A stretch of 64,000 nucleotides of DNA from Brevibacillus reuszeri. GTDB lineage: Bacteria > Bacillota > Bacilli > Brevibacillales > Brevibacillaceae. A program made the position numbers and the translations under genes. The stretch covers positions 124,001 to 188,000 of the forward strand of contig NZ_BEXF01000011.1 of the NCBI RefSeq assembly GCF_002897295.1, written 5' to 3'. This document shows positions 25,451 through 33,544 of this stretch, one piece after another; position 1 is the stretch's first letter; the number at the start of each line of letters is the position of its first letter. Below the pieces are notes generated by a model. That model was not told the origin of the DNA. It saw only the letters and a program-made list of their open reading frames with translations, and did not search any database.

Positions 25451-25975
25451 TTACTTTTTCAGTATTCCTAAATATTCTTCCCACGGTCCCACGTCTGTTT
25501 GATAGCGCTTAGCCATGACACGTACGATTTGCGCGATATGCGTCAAGTCATGTACTGCCCATGTGGAGATTAATTCTCTTACCTTTACGGAGCCAAAGGC
25601 AGGATGCATCCCGGTCAATTCGAGGTGCTGGTCAGGATCAATCAGCTTCTTCAGCTTGGCGATATTTTCTGTTCGAACCGTTTTAAATTCGAGCAGCTTT
25701 TGTTCGAGGGTTTTATCTGTTTTTTCATTCAGATGCGAGAAACGGTCAAACGGAGGAAATGGTTTGCTTTCTCCATCCTGCAAAATCATTTCCAGTCTCG
25801 GTATCCAGTTGGTTCTCTCACTCTCAATCAGGTGCTCAATCACTTCTGTGGCATTCCATGTTCCTTCGCCCTCGTTGCATTGCACCCACCCTGCTGATAG
25901 GCCGGATAAAAAAAGCTCCAATGACTGGGGTGTACGTTCAAGTATTTCGATGACTTCATGTAAGCTAAAATTCAT
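25451..25975 (-). CDS. DinB-like (DinB_2) metal-binding four-helix protein
   Basis: A 174-residue helical protein with the DinB/YfiT metal-ligand pattern: [13 protein letters not shown] (first His) and [13 protein letters not shown] (HxxxH). Related enzymes are thiol-dependent transferases for bacillithiol or mycothiol, or of unknown function. ATG 25975 has AAAGGAG 8 nt upstream. Its stop codon abuts the MIP18 gene stop with no intervening base, so the two mRNAs must overlap at their 3' ends. Confidence 0.82.
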   Translation of the reverse strand: MNFSLHEVIEILERTPQSLELFLSGLSAGWVQCNEGEGTWNATEVIEHLIESERTNWIPRLEMILQDGESKPFPPFDRFSHLNEKTDKTLEQKLLEFKTVRTENIAKLKKLIDPDQHLELTGMHPAFGSVKVRELISTWAVHDLTHIAQIVRVMAKRYQTDVGPWEEYLGILKK

Positions 25976-26125
25976 ACAGCTGCTCCTTTCTGTAGGGAAT
26001 ACAGATAGCTGGATTAAAAGTCAGTACTGTATTCCATGCAGCCTTGTTCATTTCCTTCCCTTCTCCTGCATAGAAGTGTGCTTACCTTTGGCTGATTACA
26101 AAAGCTCCTTGTGCTTCATCAAGGA
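25976..26125. other. Intergenic stretch without a recognised gene
   Basis: Between the DinB-like gene start and the SDR terminator. It holds the DinB-like gene's upstream region; I see no small ORF with a good ribosome binding site and no strong dyad here. Confidence 0.5.
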
Positions 26126-26165
26126 AAAGAGGCTGTCCAATCGAAGTGATTGAATCAGCCTCTTT
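26126..26165 (-). terminator. Intrinsic terminator of the ABC-F/SDR unit
   Basis: Minus-strand AAAGAGGCTG and CAGCCTCTTT form a 10-bp stem with an inner CAATC/GATTG pairing, followed by TTCC; 41 bp after the SDR stop codon. Confidence 0.75.
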
Positions 26166-26206
26166 GTTATGGTCGCCGGTCGCCCCAAGCCCCGCCGAAA
26201 GAGATA

Positions 26207-26974
26207 TTAAACAGTCAAGCTGCCATCTACACTAACCACTGCCCCAGCCATAAAGCTCGCTTTATCAGAAGCTAAAAACAAGACAACCTCAGCGATTTCA
26301 TCTGGTTGACCGTGACGGCCCATCCGCATCGGGGAAATTTCCTCTGGAACGTATCCACCACCTGCAAACGCATCCGCTACTGTTTTAAAGATGGCTGTCT
26401 CGATACCACCCGGGCATACTGCATTGATCCGAATTCCCTTTTTCGCGTATTCAATGGCTGCCCCCTTTGTCATTCCAATGACGGCATGCTTGCTGGCCGA
26501 ATAAACGGCGATGCTGTGCTCAGGCCGAATACCAGCAGATGATGCTGTATTGATAATTGCCCCTTTTCCTTGCTTTTCCATGATCGGCAGAGCGTATTTC
26601 ATTCCGAGAAAAACACTTTTCACATTCACGGACATAATCCGCTCGTACTCATCGCTATTGACACTCGTGAACGGAGCGAACATTTGGATGACTCCTGCAT
26701 TGTTAAACAAAACATCAATGCGTCCATACGCTTCAATTGCCATTTTCACATAATTTTCTACATCCGCTTCTTTGGAAACGTCGGCTTTTACAAAGATTCC
26801 CTCACCGCCATTGTTTTGCACGAGCGCCAGTGTCTCCTCTCCTAAAGCCTGATTGAAATCGACCAGGACAACCTGATACCCGTTTTCAGCCATCTTTATG
26901 CTGGTCGCTCTCCCGATTCCGCTTGCTGCTCCCGTAATGATCGCTACTTGTTTTGTATTGTTTGACATCATCAT
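26207..26974 (-). CDS. SDR-family oxidoreductase
   Basis: A 255-residue classical short-chain dehydrogenase: NAD(P)-binding TGAASGIGRA at the N-terminus, NNAG at about residue 90, catalytic Ser in INTASSAG and YSASKHAV for the Tyr/Lys pair, and the C-terminal SFMAGAVVSVDG. Three ATGs in a row follow AAAGGAG, so the exact start (26974, 26971 or 26968) is uncertain by up to two residues. It lies 29 bp after the ABC-F gene and shares its terminator, so it is likely co-expressed under the ABC-F leader. Confidence 0.9.
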   Translation of the reverse strand: MMMSNNTKQVAIITGAASGIGRATSIKMAENGYQVVLVDFNQALGEETLALVQNNGGEGIFVKADVSKEADVENYVKMAIEAYGRIDVLFNNAGVIQMFAPFTSVNSDEYERIMSVNVKSVFLGMKYALPIMEKQGKGAIINTASSAGIRPEHSIAVYSASKHAVIGMTKGAAIEYAKKGIRINAVCPGGIETAIFKTVADAFAGGGYVPEEISPMRMGRHGQPDEIAEVVLFLASDKASFMAGAVVSVDGSLTV

Positions 26975-27003
26975 TTCTCTCCTTTTTCATCCTTATTTTT
27001 GTG

Positions 27004-28647
27004 TTACTGTTGGAATAGCTGCTCTCGTTTTCGGGCCTCCATGTAGTCTTCGTAATTGCCTTCATAGACCATGGCGCGGTCCGAATGAAGCTCCACGATC
27101 TTGTCCGCCAGCTTGTTAAGAAAATATCTGTCATGGGAAATAAACAACAGAGTACCTTCGTACTGGCTCAACGCTGACTCCAATCCTTCCTTGCTAGACA
27201 AATCCAAATGGTTCGTCGGCTCATCCAGCACCATGACATTCGCTTCTGCCAGCACCAGCTTGGCCAGGGCTACACGTGCTTTTTCGCCGCCACTGAGTGA
27301 AGCTATCTTTTTAAATACGTCTTCTTTGGAGAACAGAAAATTTCCGAGCACTCTCCGAATTTTCGACTCTTCTAACTGAGGAAATGGACTCCACACCTCG
27401 TGCAGGATCGTTGCATGGGGCTGGAGGGAAGCCTGCTCTTGGTCGTAATATCCGATCTTCACCTCCTTTCCCCAGATGATCTCTCCGCTATCTGGTGTGA
27501 GCTCACCGATGATGGACTTTAGAAGTGTTGATTTACCGATCCCATTTGGCCCGATCAGAGCGACCTTTTCCCCGCGGCTCAGTTGAAAGCTGATGTTCTC
27601 CAGCAGCGGCTTATATTCGGGACCATTCCCGTAACCAATCGAAGCATCTCTGACCTGCAACACGTTCTTGTGAGAGGTTTTCCCGACACCAAGCGACAGC
27701 TTTGTTCGTTGTAACTCACCAAGCGGTTTGTCGATTCGCTCCAATCGCTCCAGCTGCTTGCGCTTGTTTTTCGCGCTTTTCGCCGAAGTGGCACGCACAA
27801 TATGTCGTTCAACATACTCTTCCATGCTGGCGATCTGTTCTTGTTGCATCGCATACCTTTTGGCATGAAGCTCTCGATTCCGCTCCTTCTCGCGCAAAAA
27901 GCTGGAGTAATTCCCCTCGTAACGCTGGACTTGGGCTCTCTCTACCTCGTATAGAGAAGTGACGAGTCCATCCAGAAAGTACCGATCGTGCGAAACGACC
28001 AGAATCGCCCCCGCGTACGCGCGCAAATACTCTTCTAGCCACGCTAGAGCGGTAAAATCCAAATGATTGGTCGGCTCATCCAGTATGAGCAAATCCGGTT
28101 CAGCAAGAAGCAGCTTCGCAAGTGCCAATCGCGTTTTTTGACCTCCGCTTAGCTGATCGATCCGAGTATCCTGTGGGATATTTCCAAGCCCCATGCCATG
28201 AAGAACACCCCGGATCTTGGACTCTACCTCATAGCCTCCATGCTCCAAAAACCAATCCGATTTCGTAGCGTAACGGCTTAGCAGCGCTTCATAGCTGCGT
28301 GTGTCTGCCAGCAGCGCTGGATCACCCATCTGTCTTTCCAGCTCTCTCAGCTCTTTTTCTGTTTGGAGAATATCCTCGAAGACGCTCAGCATTTCATCTT
28401 CAATCGAGCTTTCCAAGCAAAGCCCACTATTTTGGCGCAGGAAGCCCATCTTTGCACCTTTTGCCAGATAGATTTCTCCCTGGTCATATGGCAGATCGCC
28501 TGCAATCATCTGCAGTAGAGTAGATTTACCCGCCCCATTTACTCCGATTAGACCAATGCGCTCCCCGCGCTCAATTTTCATGGACACGCCAGAGAGTATA
28601 GGTGTGCCTCCATAGCTTTTGCTGATACCATTTAGTTGCAGTAACAT
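27004..28647 (-). CDS. ABC-F ATPase, candidate antibiotic-resistance ribosome protection factor
   Basis: A 547-residue soluble protein with two ABC domains and no membrane region: Walker A GVNGAGKST and GPNGIGKST, signatures LSGGQKTRLALAK and LSGGEKARVALAK, Walker B LLILDEPTNHLD and VMVLDEPTNHLD. The inter-domain linker is highly charged, as in ABC-F factors that reach into the peptidyl transferase centre. ATG 28647 is chosen; GTG 28656 is in frame but lies within the overlapping leader ORF. A 26-codon ORF ends 5 nt before this ATG, and a terminator plus a second small ORF lie further upstream, which resembles drug-inducible ARE ABC-F genes more than housekeeping EttA-type factors. Target drug unknown. 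Confidence 0.87.
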   Translation of the reverse strand: MLLQLNGISKSYGGTPILSGVSMKIERGERIGLIGVNGAGKSTLLQMIAGDLPYDQGEIYLAKGAKMGFLRQNSGLCLESSIEDEMLSVFEDILQTEKELRELERQMGDPALLADTRSYEALLSRYATKSDWFLEHGGYEVESKIRGVLHGMGLGNIPQDTRIDQLSGGQKTRLALAKLLLAEPDLLILDEPTNHLDFTALAWLEEYLRAYAGAILVVSHDRYFLDGLVTSLYEVERAQVQRYEGNYSSFLREKERNRELHAKRYAMQQEQIASMEEYVERHIVRATSAKSAKNKRKQLERLERIDKPLGELQRTKLSLGVGKTSHKNVLQVRDASIGYGNGPEYKPLLENISFQLSRGEKVALIGPNGIGKSTLLKSIIGELTPDSGEIIWGKEVKIGYYDQEQASLQPHATILHEVWSPFPQLEESKIRRVLGNFLFSKEDVFKKIASLSGGEKARVALAKLVLAEANVMVLDEPTNHLDLSSKEGLESALSQYEGTLLFISHDRYFLNKLADKIVELHSDRAMVYEGNYEDYMEARKREQLFQQ

Positions 28648-28652
28648 CTTCC

Positions 28653-28733
28653 TCACTCATTTCTAATAAAATAAAATCCTATCCTTTCATCACCCTTTTG
28701 CCTGCCTGGAATCCATAAAAATGTCGTATTCAT
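28653..28733 (-). CDS. 26-aa upstream ORF coupled to the ABC-F gene
   Basis: ATG 28733 is preceded by AAAAAGGAGG with 9 nt spacing, the best ribosome site in this leader. It encodes MNTTFLWIPGRQ, then a Lys/Asp/Glu-containing stretch and GFYFIRNE, and stops at TGA 28653-28655, only 5 nt before the ABC-F ATG. Since the ABC-F gene has no separate good site, its translation probably depends on ribosomes finishing this ORF. It lies after the terminator at 28761-28789. Confidence 0.6.
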   Translation of the reverse strand: MNTTFLWIPGRQKGDERIGFYFIRNE

Positions 28734-28760
28734 CTCGTTTTTCCTCCTTTTTGAGAACGC

Positions 28761-28789
28761 AAAAAAGACGCCTAATAATACCGGCGTCT
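28761..28789 (-). terminator. Intrinsic terminator (putative attenuator) in the ABC-F leader
   Basis: Minus-strand AGACGCC pairs with GGCGTCT around a 10-nt loop GGUAUUAUUA and is followed by six Ts. It sits between the 48-codon leader ORF and the 26-codon ORF, so transcription must read through it to reach the ABC-F gene. Confidence 0.8.
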
Positions 28790-28851
28790 GTTGTGTTTCC
28801 ATTTGTTTTTAAGACATGGCAATCATGGTAGGGTCATGGTTGCACCTTTTA

Positions 28852-28998
28852 CTAAAAGTAGGCTAAAAGTACCGGCACCTGTTTTCGATATGAAGTTTGC
28901 TTGCCTAAAAAAGGGCAGACTGGTCCCGTTGCAAGCAAATCTCCGCGCAAAATAGGTGCTTTTACCAATTTTGGTACGTTCTCGAAAACAGTGAACAT
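28852..28998 (-). CDS. 48-aa leader ORF upstream of the ABC-F attenuator
   Basis: ATG 28998 (or GTG 29001) follows AAAGGAGG at good spacing. The product begins MFTVFENVPKLVKAPILRG, has a Cys-Pro pair mid-way, and ends KQVPVLLAYF before TAG. No known domain. The codons for its Val-Pro-Val end contain GCCGGU, which can pair antiparallel (with G-U ends) with the same word in the downstream terminator's 5' arm and loop, a possible antiterminator. A sigma-A-like promoter lies about 50 bp upstream. It could be a regulatory peptide or a small protein in its own right. Confidence 0.55.
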   Translation of the reverse strand: MFTVFENVPKLVKAPILRGDLLATGPVCPFLGKQTSYRKQVPVLLAYF

Positions 28999-29045
28999 CA
29001 CTTTAGCCTCCTTTCCCCAAATGAAAGTATTACTTAATCCCCTTA

Positions 29046-29074
29046 ACAATAGGGGATCGTCCAGCAAAAATCAA
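29046..29074 (-). promoter_or_regulatory. Putative promoter of the ABC-F leader
   Basis: Minus strand: TTGATT (29074-29069), 17-bp spacer, TATTGT (29051-29046). It overlaps the stop codon of the GNAT gene. Start of transcription would be near 29039, about 40 nt before the 48-aa leader ORF. A small hairpin ATCCCCT/AGGGGAT overlaps the -10 region. Confidence 0.5.
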
Positions 29075-29538
29075 GCTGTTTTGCATGGAAGCCGGAGGAC
29101 TACTTCCTCCCCGTGCCGTTCTCCTGTCTCTTCAAAGCCGAGATTTCGGTACAGCTTGTAAGCGGAATGGTTGTCTGGATAGACAGTTAACCGTATTTCC
29201 TGACACTGAGAAAAACGGTTGGTGATATAGGCGATCATCTGTTGCAATGCCGCCTTCCCGTAGCCTTTTCCTTGGTACCTGGCATCGATCAAAAATCCGT
29301 TGATCCAGTACATATCGGTTGTTTCTTCCACAAAGGCATGCATCATAAAGCCGACCATCGTCTCTTCATGGTAGATGGCAAAGGGCAAGTATTCTACGCT
29401 GTCTCCATCGGGCTTGATGTGTACTTTTGCCAAGGAAATGGCCACAGATGGCACAAATCCGGCTTGCTCCTGCTTTACTTTTAGCTCAAGTGCTTCTAAC
29501 CAGTTATCTCGTGTGACGGGAGATAATGAGATCGTCAT
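29071..29538 (-). CDS. GNAT acetyltransferase, BltD/PaiA-like (polyamine type)
   Basis: A 155-residue GNAT protein with the acetyl-CoA loop ARYQGKGYGKAALQQ and the C-terminal NHSAYKLYRNLGFEETG signature. The N-terminus SLSPVTRDNWLEALELKV resembles the spermidine/spermine acetyltransferase BltD, so polyamine acetylation is a reasonable guess, not a proof. It starts 18 bp after the hybrid sensor kinase gene and is probably co-transcribed with it. Confidence 0.85.
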   Translation of the reverse strand: MTISLSPVTRDNWLEALELKVKQEQAGFVPSVAISLAKVHIKPDGDSVEYLPFAIYHEETMVGFMMHAFVEETTDMYWINGFLIDARYQGKGYGKAALQQMIAYITNRFSQCQEIRLTVYPDNHSAYKLYRNLGFEETGERHGEEVVLRLPCKTA

Positions 29539-29556
29539 TCGTCTGAGTTCCCCTTT

Positions 29557-32500
29557 CTATTCCCGATCCGGTATCTCGAACGATACGGTCGTTCCTTCCC
29601 CCAGCTTGCTTTGGATGGACAAGCCTTTTCCGTACATCTGGATTAAGCGGCGGTTTGTATTAGACACACCAATCCCGCCCTTTGCCCTCATTTCTTGCCC
29701 GAAAAGAAGCTGTACGGTTTCCGCCGACATTCCCTTACCATTATCCTTCACTTCAAAAAGCGTCGAGCTTTGCTGACGAGCGATGCGAATCAGAACGGTG
29801 CCACCCTGCATTTGGCTGAGCAGACCGTGCTTGACCGCATTTTCGACGAGCGGCTGAATCGTCAGCGGTGGAATGCGCAAATTGATTTCGGAATCAACGT
29901 CCCACTCGACGGCTAATCGGTCCGGGAAGCGTTCTGTTTCGATATACAGGTACGCTTGGACGAGCTCAAGCTCATGTGCGAGCGAAACATGCTCCCCTGA
30001 GTTGAGGAAGTCAAAGCTGATGTGCAAATACGAAGTAAAAGCGTCCCCGAGCCTTCTCATTTTTTCCGTATCAATATCGCTTAGTGCCATAATTGAGCTA
30101 AGTGTGTTGAACAGGAAGTGCGGATGGATTTGTGCCTGCAAATAAGCGGCTTCCATACGTAGGCGCTCATTGATCGTTTGCTTCAATGTGGTCAACGACC
30201 AGACACGGTATTTCAGCTCCATTGCATCAACAGGCTTGGTGACATAATCGTTCGCACCCGATAAAAAGCCGGTGTACACATCCTCTGGCTGGCTGCGAGC
30301 TGTTAAAAGTAAAATCGGCAGCTCCGAAATGTTGAAATGCTCACGCACTTTTTGTGTCAGCTCATAACCCGACATATGGGGCATCATTACGTCAATAATA
30401 AGCAAGTCCCATTGCTGTTTGCCTAAAAGCTCCAAGGCTTCCCTGGCAGATGTAGACGTACAGATATTGTAGGCAGATGACGAGAGAACACTTTCAATTA
30501 CCTTTAAATTAACTGGGTCATCATCGATGGCAAGTATATTCGGCTTCCCTTCCGCGATAGCTGGTGCTGCTTCGTGCAGCGCGGACCACATACTGCCTGT
30601 GCCATCCATACGGAGCAAATTGTCTGGCGTGATGTGATCCACTCTGACCTGCTCCTCGTAAACGGAGCTCTTCACTGCTGCGCGGCTTTCTGGTGCGGCA
30701 AAAGCAAGCTGGAAGCTGAACGTGGAGCCTTTTCCGCGCTCGGATTGAACGGTCAATTCCCCGTTATGCAGCTCCACCAATTGCTTGCAAATACTCAGCC
30801 CAAGACCGATGCCTCCCCCCTCACTCATCCCATGAGAACCTTGCTCGTATGGCAAAAAAATACGCTTCTGCGTTTCCACATCCATGCCTATTCCTGAGTC
30901 GGATACCCGAATGACCGCATACCCTTTCTTCGCTTTGGCTGAAATCACGATAGTTCCTTCCTCTGTGAATTTCAGCGCATTATGCAGTAAATTAAATAAA
31001 ATTTGGATGAGCCGTTTTTCGTCAGCGAGCACCGGTGGTAGTGAATCTGGTATGTCTATCTTCACTTCAATCGACTTTCCATCTACTAAATACTTGAGCA
31101 TGCTGATAACGCCGGACGTTACGGATTGCAGGCTAAGCGGCTCTTTCTTCAGTTTAATATGCTTGTCCTGAAGTCGAACCACATCAAGCAGGTCGTCCAG
31201 CAAATGCGACATACGTCGGCTAATTGTGATCAAAAGCTCCATGTCCTCAGCACTTCGCCTGTCCATGGCATGCGCTTCGCTCGTCACAACGCTTTGGGCA
31301 ATGTTCATAATGCCATGCAGCGGCGTTCTTAATTCATGAGAGGTTTGGGCCAAAAACTGATCCTTCAGCTTGTCGGACTTTTTCAGATGCTCGTTGAGCT
31401 TAGCATTTTCCTCCGAATTTCGGAAATAGCGTTTAAACCAATAGGCTGAAAAACCGACGATCGCAGCGATTACGTCAATCGGATAATAGATGTTATCCTT
31501 TTCAAATGAATACGTAAAGACACCCCAGAGGACACTGGATAAAATGCTTGTGGCCGCAAACAGCAAAAAGACAGCATCGTGCTGATTAGTGATGACCATT
31601 TTGCCGATCAAATAAACAAACCATGCTACCGGGAGTAAATAAAAAATAGCGAACAGTTTGGCCGCTGTTGTCATATAGATGAGTTGCACAGGCGCTACTA
31701 GCACAAACAATGAATACAGACAAAGCAGAAAAAGAAAAATCGGAAACACTTTCCTGCCTGGTACTGGTCCTGATAAATATCTGGCCATCAACAATATTAA
31801 AAATGACAACCATACGTAGGAGAGCATCTTCACCTTTAGCGCCCAGGAGTAATCAAGTGGCAGCCAAATCAACAGGATGTTGTCGTGATCGGCTACGATC
31901 GAAATACTTACGGACAAAAGTAGCAAGAAAAAAACCAAAAAGCCTTTATTTCTTGGATTAAACGAGTACAAAATTCCCGCATACAAGCCATGCAGCAACA
32001 AAATAAGGAAGGTCGTCAACTGAAAACCGATCGAATACATACGTTCATTGTCTATGGCTGCCTGCGATCCGAAGCGTATCGATTTCATGATCCCGCCTTT
32101 AAAGGGATGATGAAAGTTCGCGACCTGCACCAGCACTTCTACTTCCGTTGCTTCTTTTGCCGTGTAGGAGGCCGTATAGGACAACACCCTTGGCTTATAC
32201 TCTGACGCCTGCTCTCCAACAACTCCAATTACCGCATCTCTGTTACCGTTTATTTCTACAACAGAAGACGCCTCGATCTGTTGGATCCAGAAAGCGTAAG
32301 ACTGCTTGGGGTGCTGATCAACGAGAATACGCAATCTATATGTCCCATAGCCATATGAGGAATCATTTCTCGGAGAAAAGCCGCTTCTCCAATCTCCGGG
32401 CACCTGTATATAATTCGTGGTGTACCTCGATTCATTGGTCGTATCTTCATGCGTGATAAGTGCCTCGGGATAAAACTCCCACTCACCATCCAAAGGAATC

Positions 32501-32688
32501 GAGCGAGATTTCTCAAAGTCCCATCCACGCAGATCAATAACCCCTTGCGACACAAAAGGATGCTCTGGTGTCGCGTGAACCGAATACCACAACCATCTGA
32601 TCGCAAGGAGAAACGCGAGAAACAGGATGACCATTCCTATGTGCTTCAAAATAGATCTAAATACTAATTTATTCCACGCCAATGTCAT
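29557..32688 (-). CDS. Double-kinase hybrid sensor: extracellular domain-7TM-HisKA-HATPase-REC-LytS-type kinase (paralog A)
   Basis: A 1043-residue membrane protein. Order: one TM helix (about 16-36); an extracellular jelly-roll-like domain (37-215, with VPGDWRSGF and YGYGTYRLRI); a seven-helix bundle of 7TMR-DISM type (220-425); HisKA with SHELRTPLHGI (His about 451); HATPase with NLLHNALKF and GGGIGLGLSI; a receiver domain with acceptor Asp about 766 in DLLIIDVMMPHMSGYE; then a second, LytS-type kinase with QIHPHFLFNTLSSI and HATPase PLVENAVKHG. One chain thus carries two phosphorelay-capable kinases. No response regulator is adjacent. ATG 32688 lacks a clear Shine-Dalgarno sequence. Close paralog at 50636-53797. 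Confidence 0.9.
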   Translation of the reverse strand: MTLAWNKLVFRSILKHIGMVILFLAFLLAIRWLWYSVHATPEHPFVSQGVIDLRGWDFEKSRSIPLDGEWEFYPEALITHEDTTNESRYTTNYIQVPGDWRSGFSPRNDSSYGYGTYRLRILVDQHPKQSYAFWIQQIEASSVVEINGNRDAVIGVVGEQASEYKPRVLSYTASYTAKEATEVEVLVQVANFHHPFKGGIMKSIRFGSQAAIDNERMYSIGFQLTTFLILLLHGLYAGILYSFNPRNKGFLVFFLLLLSVSISIVADHDNILLIWLPLDYSWALKVKMLSYVWLSFLILLMARYLSGPVPGRKVFPIFLFLLCLYSLFVLVAPVQLIYMTTAAKLFAIFYLLPVAWFVYLIGKMVITNQHDAVFLLFAATSILSSVLWGVFTYSFEKDNIYYPIDVIAAIVGFSAYWFKRYFRNSEENAKLNEHLKKSDKLKDQFLAQTSHELRTPLHGIMNIAQSVVTSEAHAMDRRSAEDMELLITISRRMSHLLDDLLDVVRLQDKHIKLKKEPLSLQSVTSGVISMLKYLVDGKSIEVKIDIPDSLPPVLADEKRLIQILFNLLHNALKFTEEGTIVISAKAKKGYAVIRVSDSGIGMDVETQKRIFLPYEQGSHGMSEGGGIGLGLSICKQLVELHNGELTVQSERGKGSTFSFQLAFAAPESRAAVKSSVYEEQVRVDHITPDNLLRMDGTGSMWSALHEAAPAIAEGKPNILAIDDDPVNLKVIESVLSSSAYNICTSTSAREALELLGKQQWDLLIIDVMMPHMSGYELTQKVREHFNISELPILLLTARSQPEDVYTGFLSGANDYVTKPVDAMELKYRVWSLTTLKQTINERLRMEAAYLQAQIHPHFLFNTLSSIMALSDIDTEKMRRLGDAFTSYLHISFDFLNSGEHVSLAHELELVQAYLYIETERFPDRLAVEWDVDSEINLRIPPLTIQPLVENAVKHGLLSQMQGGTVLIRIARQQSSTLFEVKDNGKGMSAETVQLLFGQEMRAKGGIGVSNTNRRLIQMYGKGLSIQSKLGEGTTVSFEIPDRE

Positions 32689-32750
32689 AATAAGGAAGGT
32701 TTCGACACTGCCCTCATGAATCCTTTTTCAGAAGTGCTAGCCGATTCACC

Positions 32751-33503
32751 TCACAGCTCTGCTCTTCCATAACGAATAGCATAAGCGTAGTCACTTCTAT
32801 TGTTTTCCTCCGCTCTTTTGGCAGCCTGCTCAAAATCATAGGGAATGTATACATGCTCCACCCTCCAGCTATTATTAAACGGCGCTGCAATCACGTATTT
32901 GGCATGTGGACTCTTTGATTCCATCGTATGAGGGTGAGGTGTTTCCTCAAAATAAGCAGGGAGACCAACACTTCCCGGATTCACAATCAGCTTGCCATCC
33001 GGCAGCCAAACTGATTTTGGCACATGAGTATGCCCACAGAAGATAATATTTTGCTCTATCGAGGACAGCTCAACCATCAATGTCCCCACGCTTTTGTCAG
33101 CACTGCCGAACGGAGCCACTTCCTCAAGCATGTAGACGTCATCGGCAAAAGGGGTTCCGTGGCAAAATAGAAAATCATCCTGTGCCCACTGTTTGTGAAA
33201 GGCTCCAATCCAGTCAAGCATCTCTTGCGTGAGCAATGGCTTCACATGCTGAAAGGTGATGGAGTCCATTTGCTCTTGCAGTAAATATCTGTCACAATTG
33301 CCCATAATATGAATCATTTCAGATCGTCCCATTAGTTTTTCTGCCGTTGCAATCGGATCAATCGGACCAAACAGTGTATCTCCTAAATTGACGATCGTTT
33401 GAATTCCGCGCGAATCAATATCCCGCAGTACAGCTTCCAGCGCATAAATATTGCTGTGTATGTCTGAAATGACGGCGAATGGCTGCTGCAATTTCATTTT
33501 CAT
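32751..33503 (-). CDS. Metallophosphoesterase (YfcE/MJ0936-like)
   Basis: A 250-residue calcineurin-like phosphoesterase with all metal motifs: ISDIHSNIYALEAVL, NLGDTLFGP, MGNCDRY, FCHGTP and FCGHTHVPKSV. It likely hydrolyses a phosphodiester or small nucleotide. ATG 33503 is favoured (TAGGAG 11 nt upstream); a GTG four codons earlier overlaps that site. It is followed by the hybrid kinase after 62 bp and divergent from the SUKH gene. Confidence 0.9.
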   Translation of the reverse strand: MKMKLQQPFAVISDIHSNIYALEAVLRDIDSRGIQTIVNLGDTLFGPIDPIATAEKLMGRSEMIHIMGNCDRYLLQEQMDSITFQHVKPLLTQEMLDWIGAFHKQWAQDDFLFCHGTPFADDVYMLEEVAPFGSADKSVGTLMVELSSIEQNIIFCGHTHVPKSVWLPDGKLIVNPGSVGLPAYFEETPHPHTMESKSPHAKYVIAAPFNNSWRVEHVYIPYDFEQAAKRAEENNRSDYAYAIRYGRAEL

Positions 33504-33544
33504 GAGTTCGTTCACTCCTAACGAATTTGGTAGAGGTGTATTCT

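Noticed and set aside
25515..26153. 212-codon plus-strand ORF across the DinB-like gene
   Set aside because: Antisense shadow; Ser/Cys-rich, no motif, and the DinB-like frame has a clear start site and family pattern.
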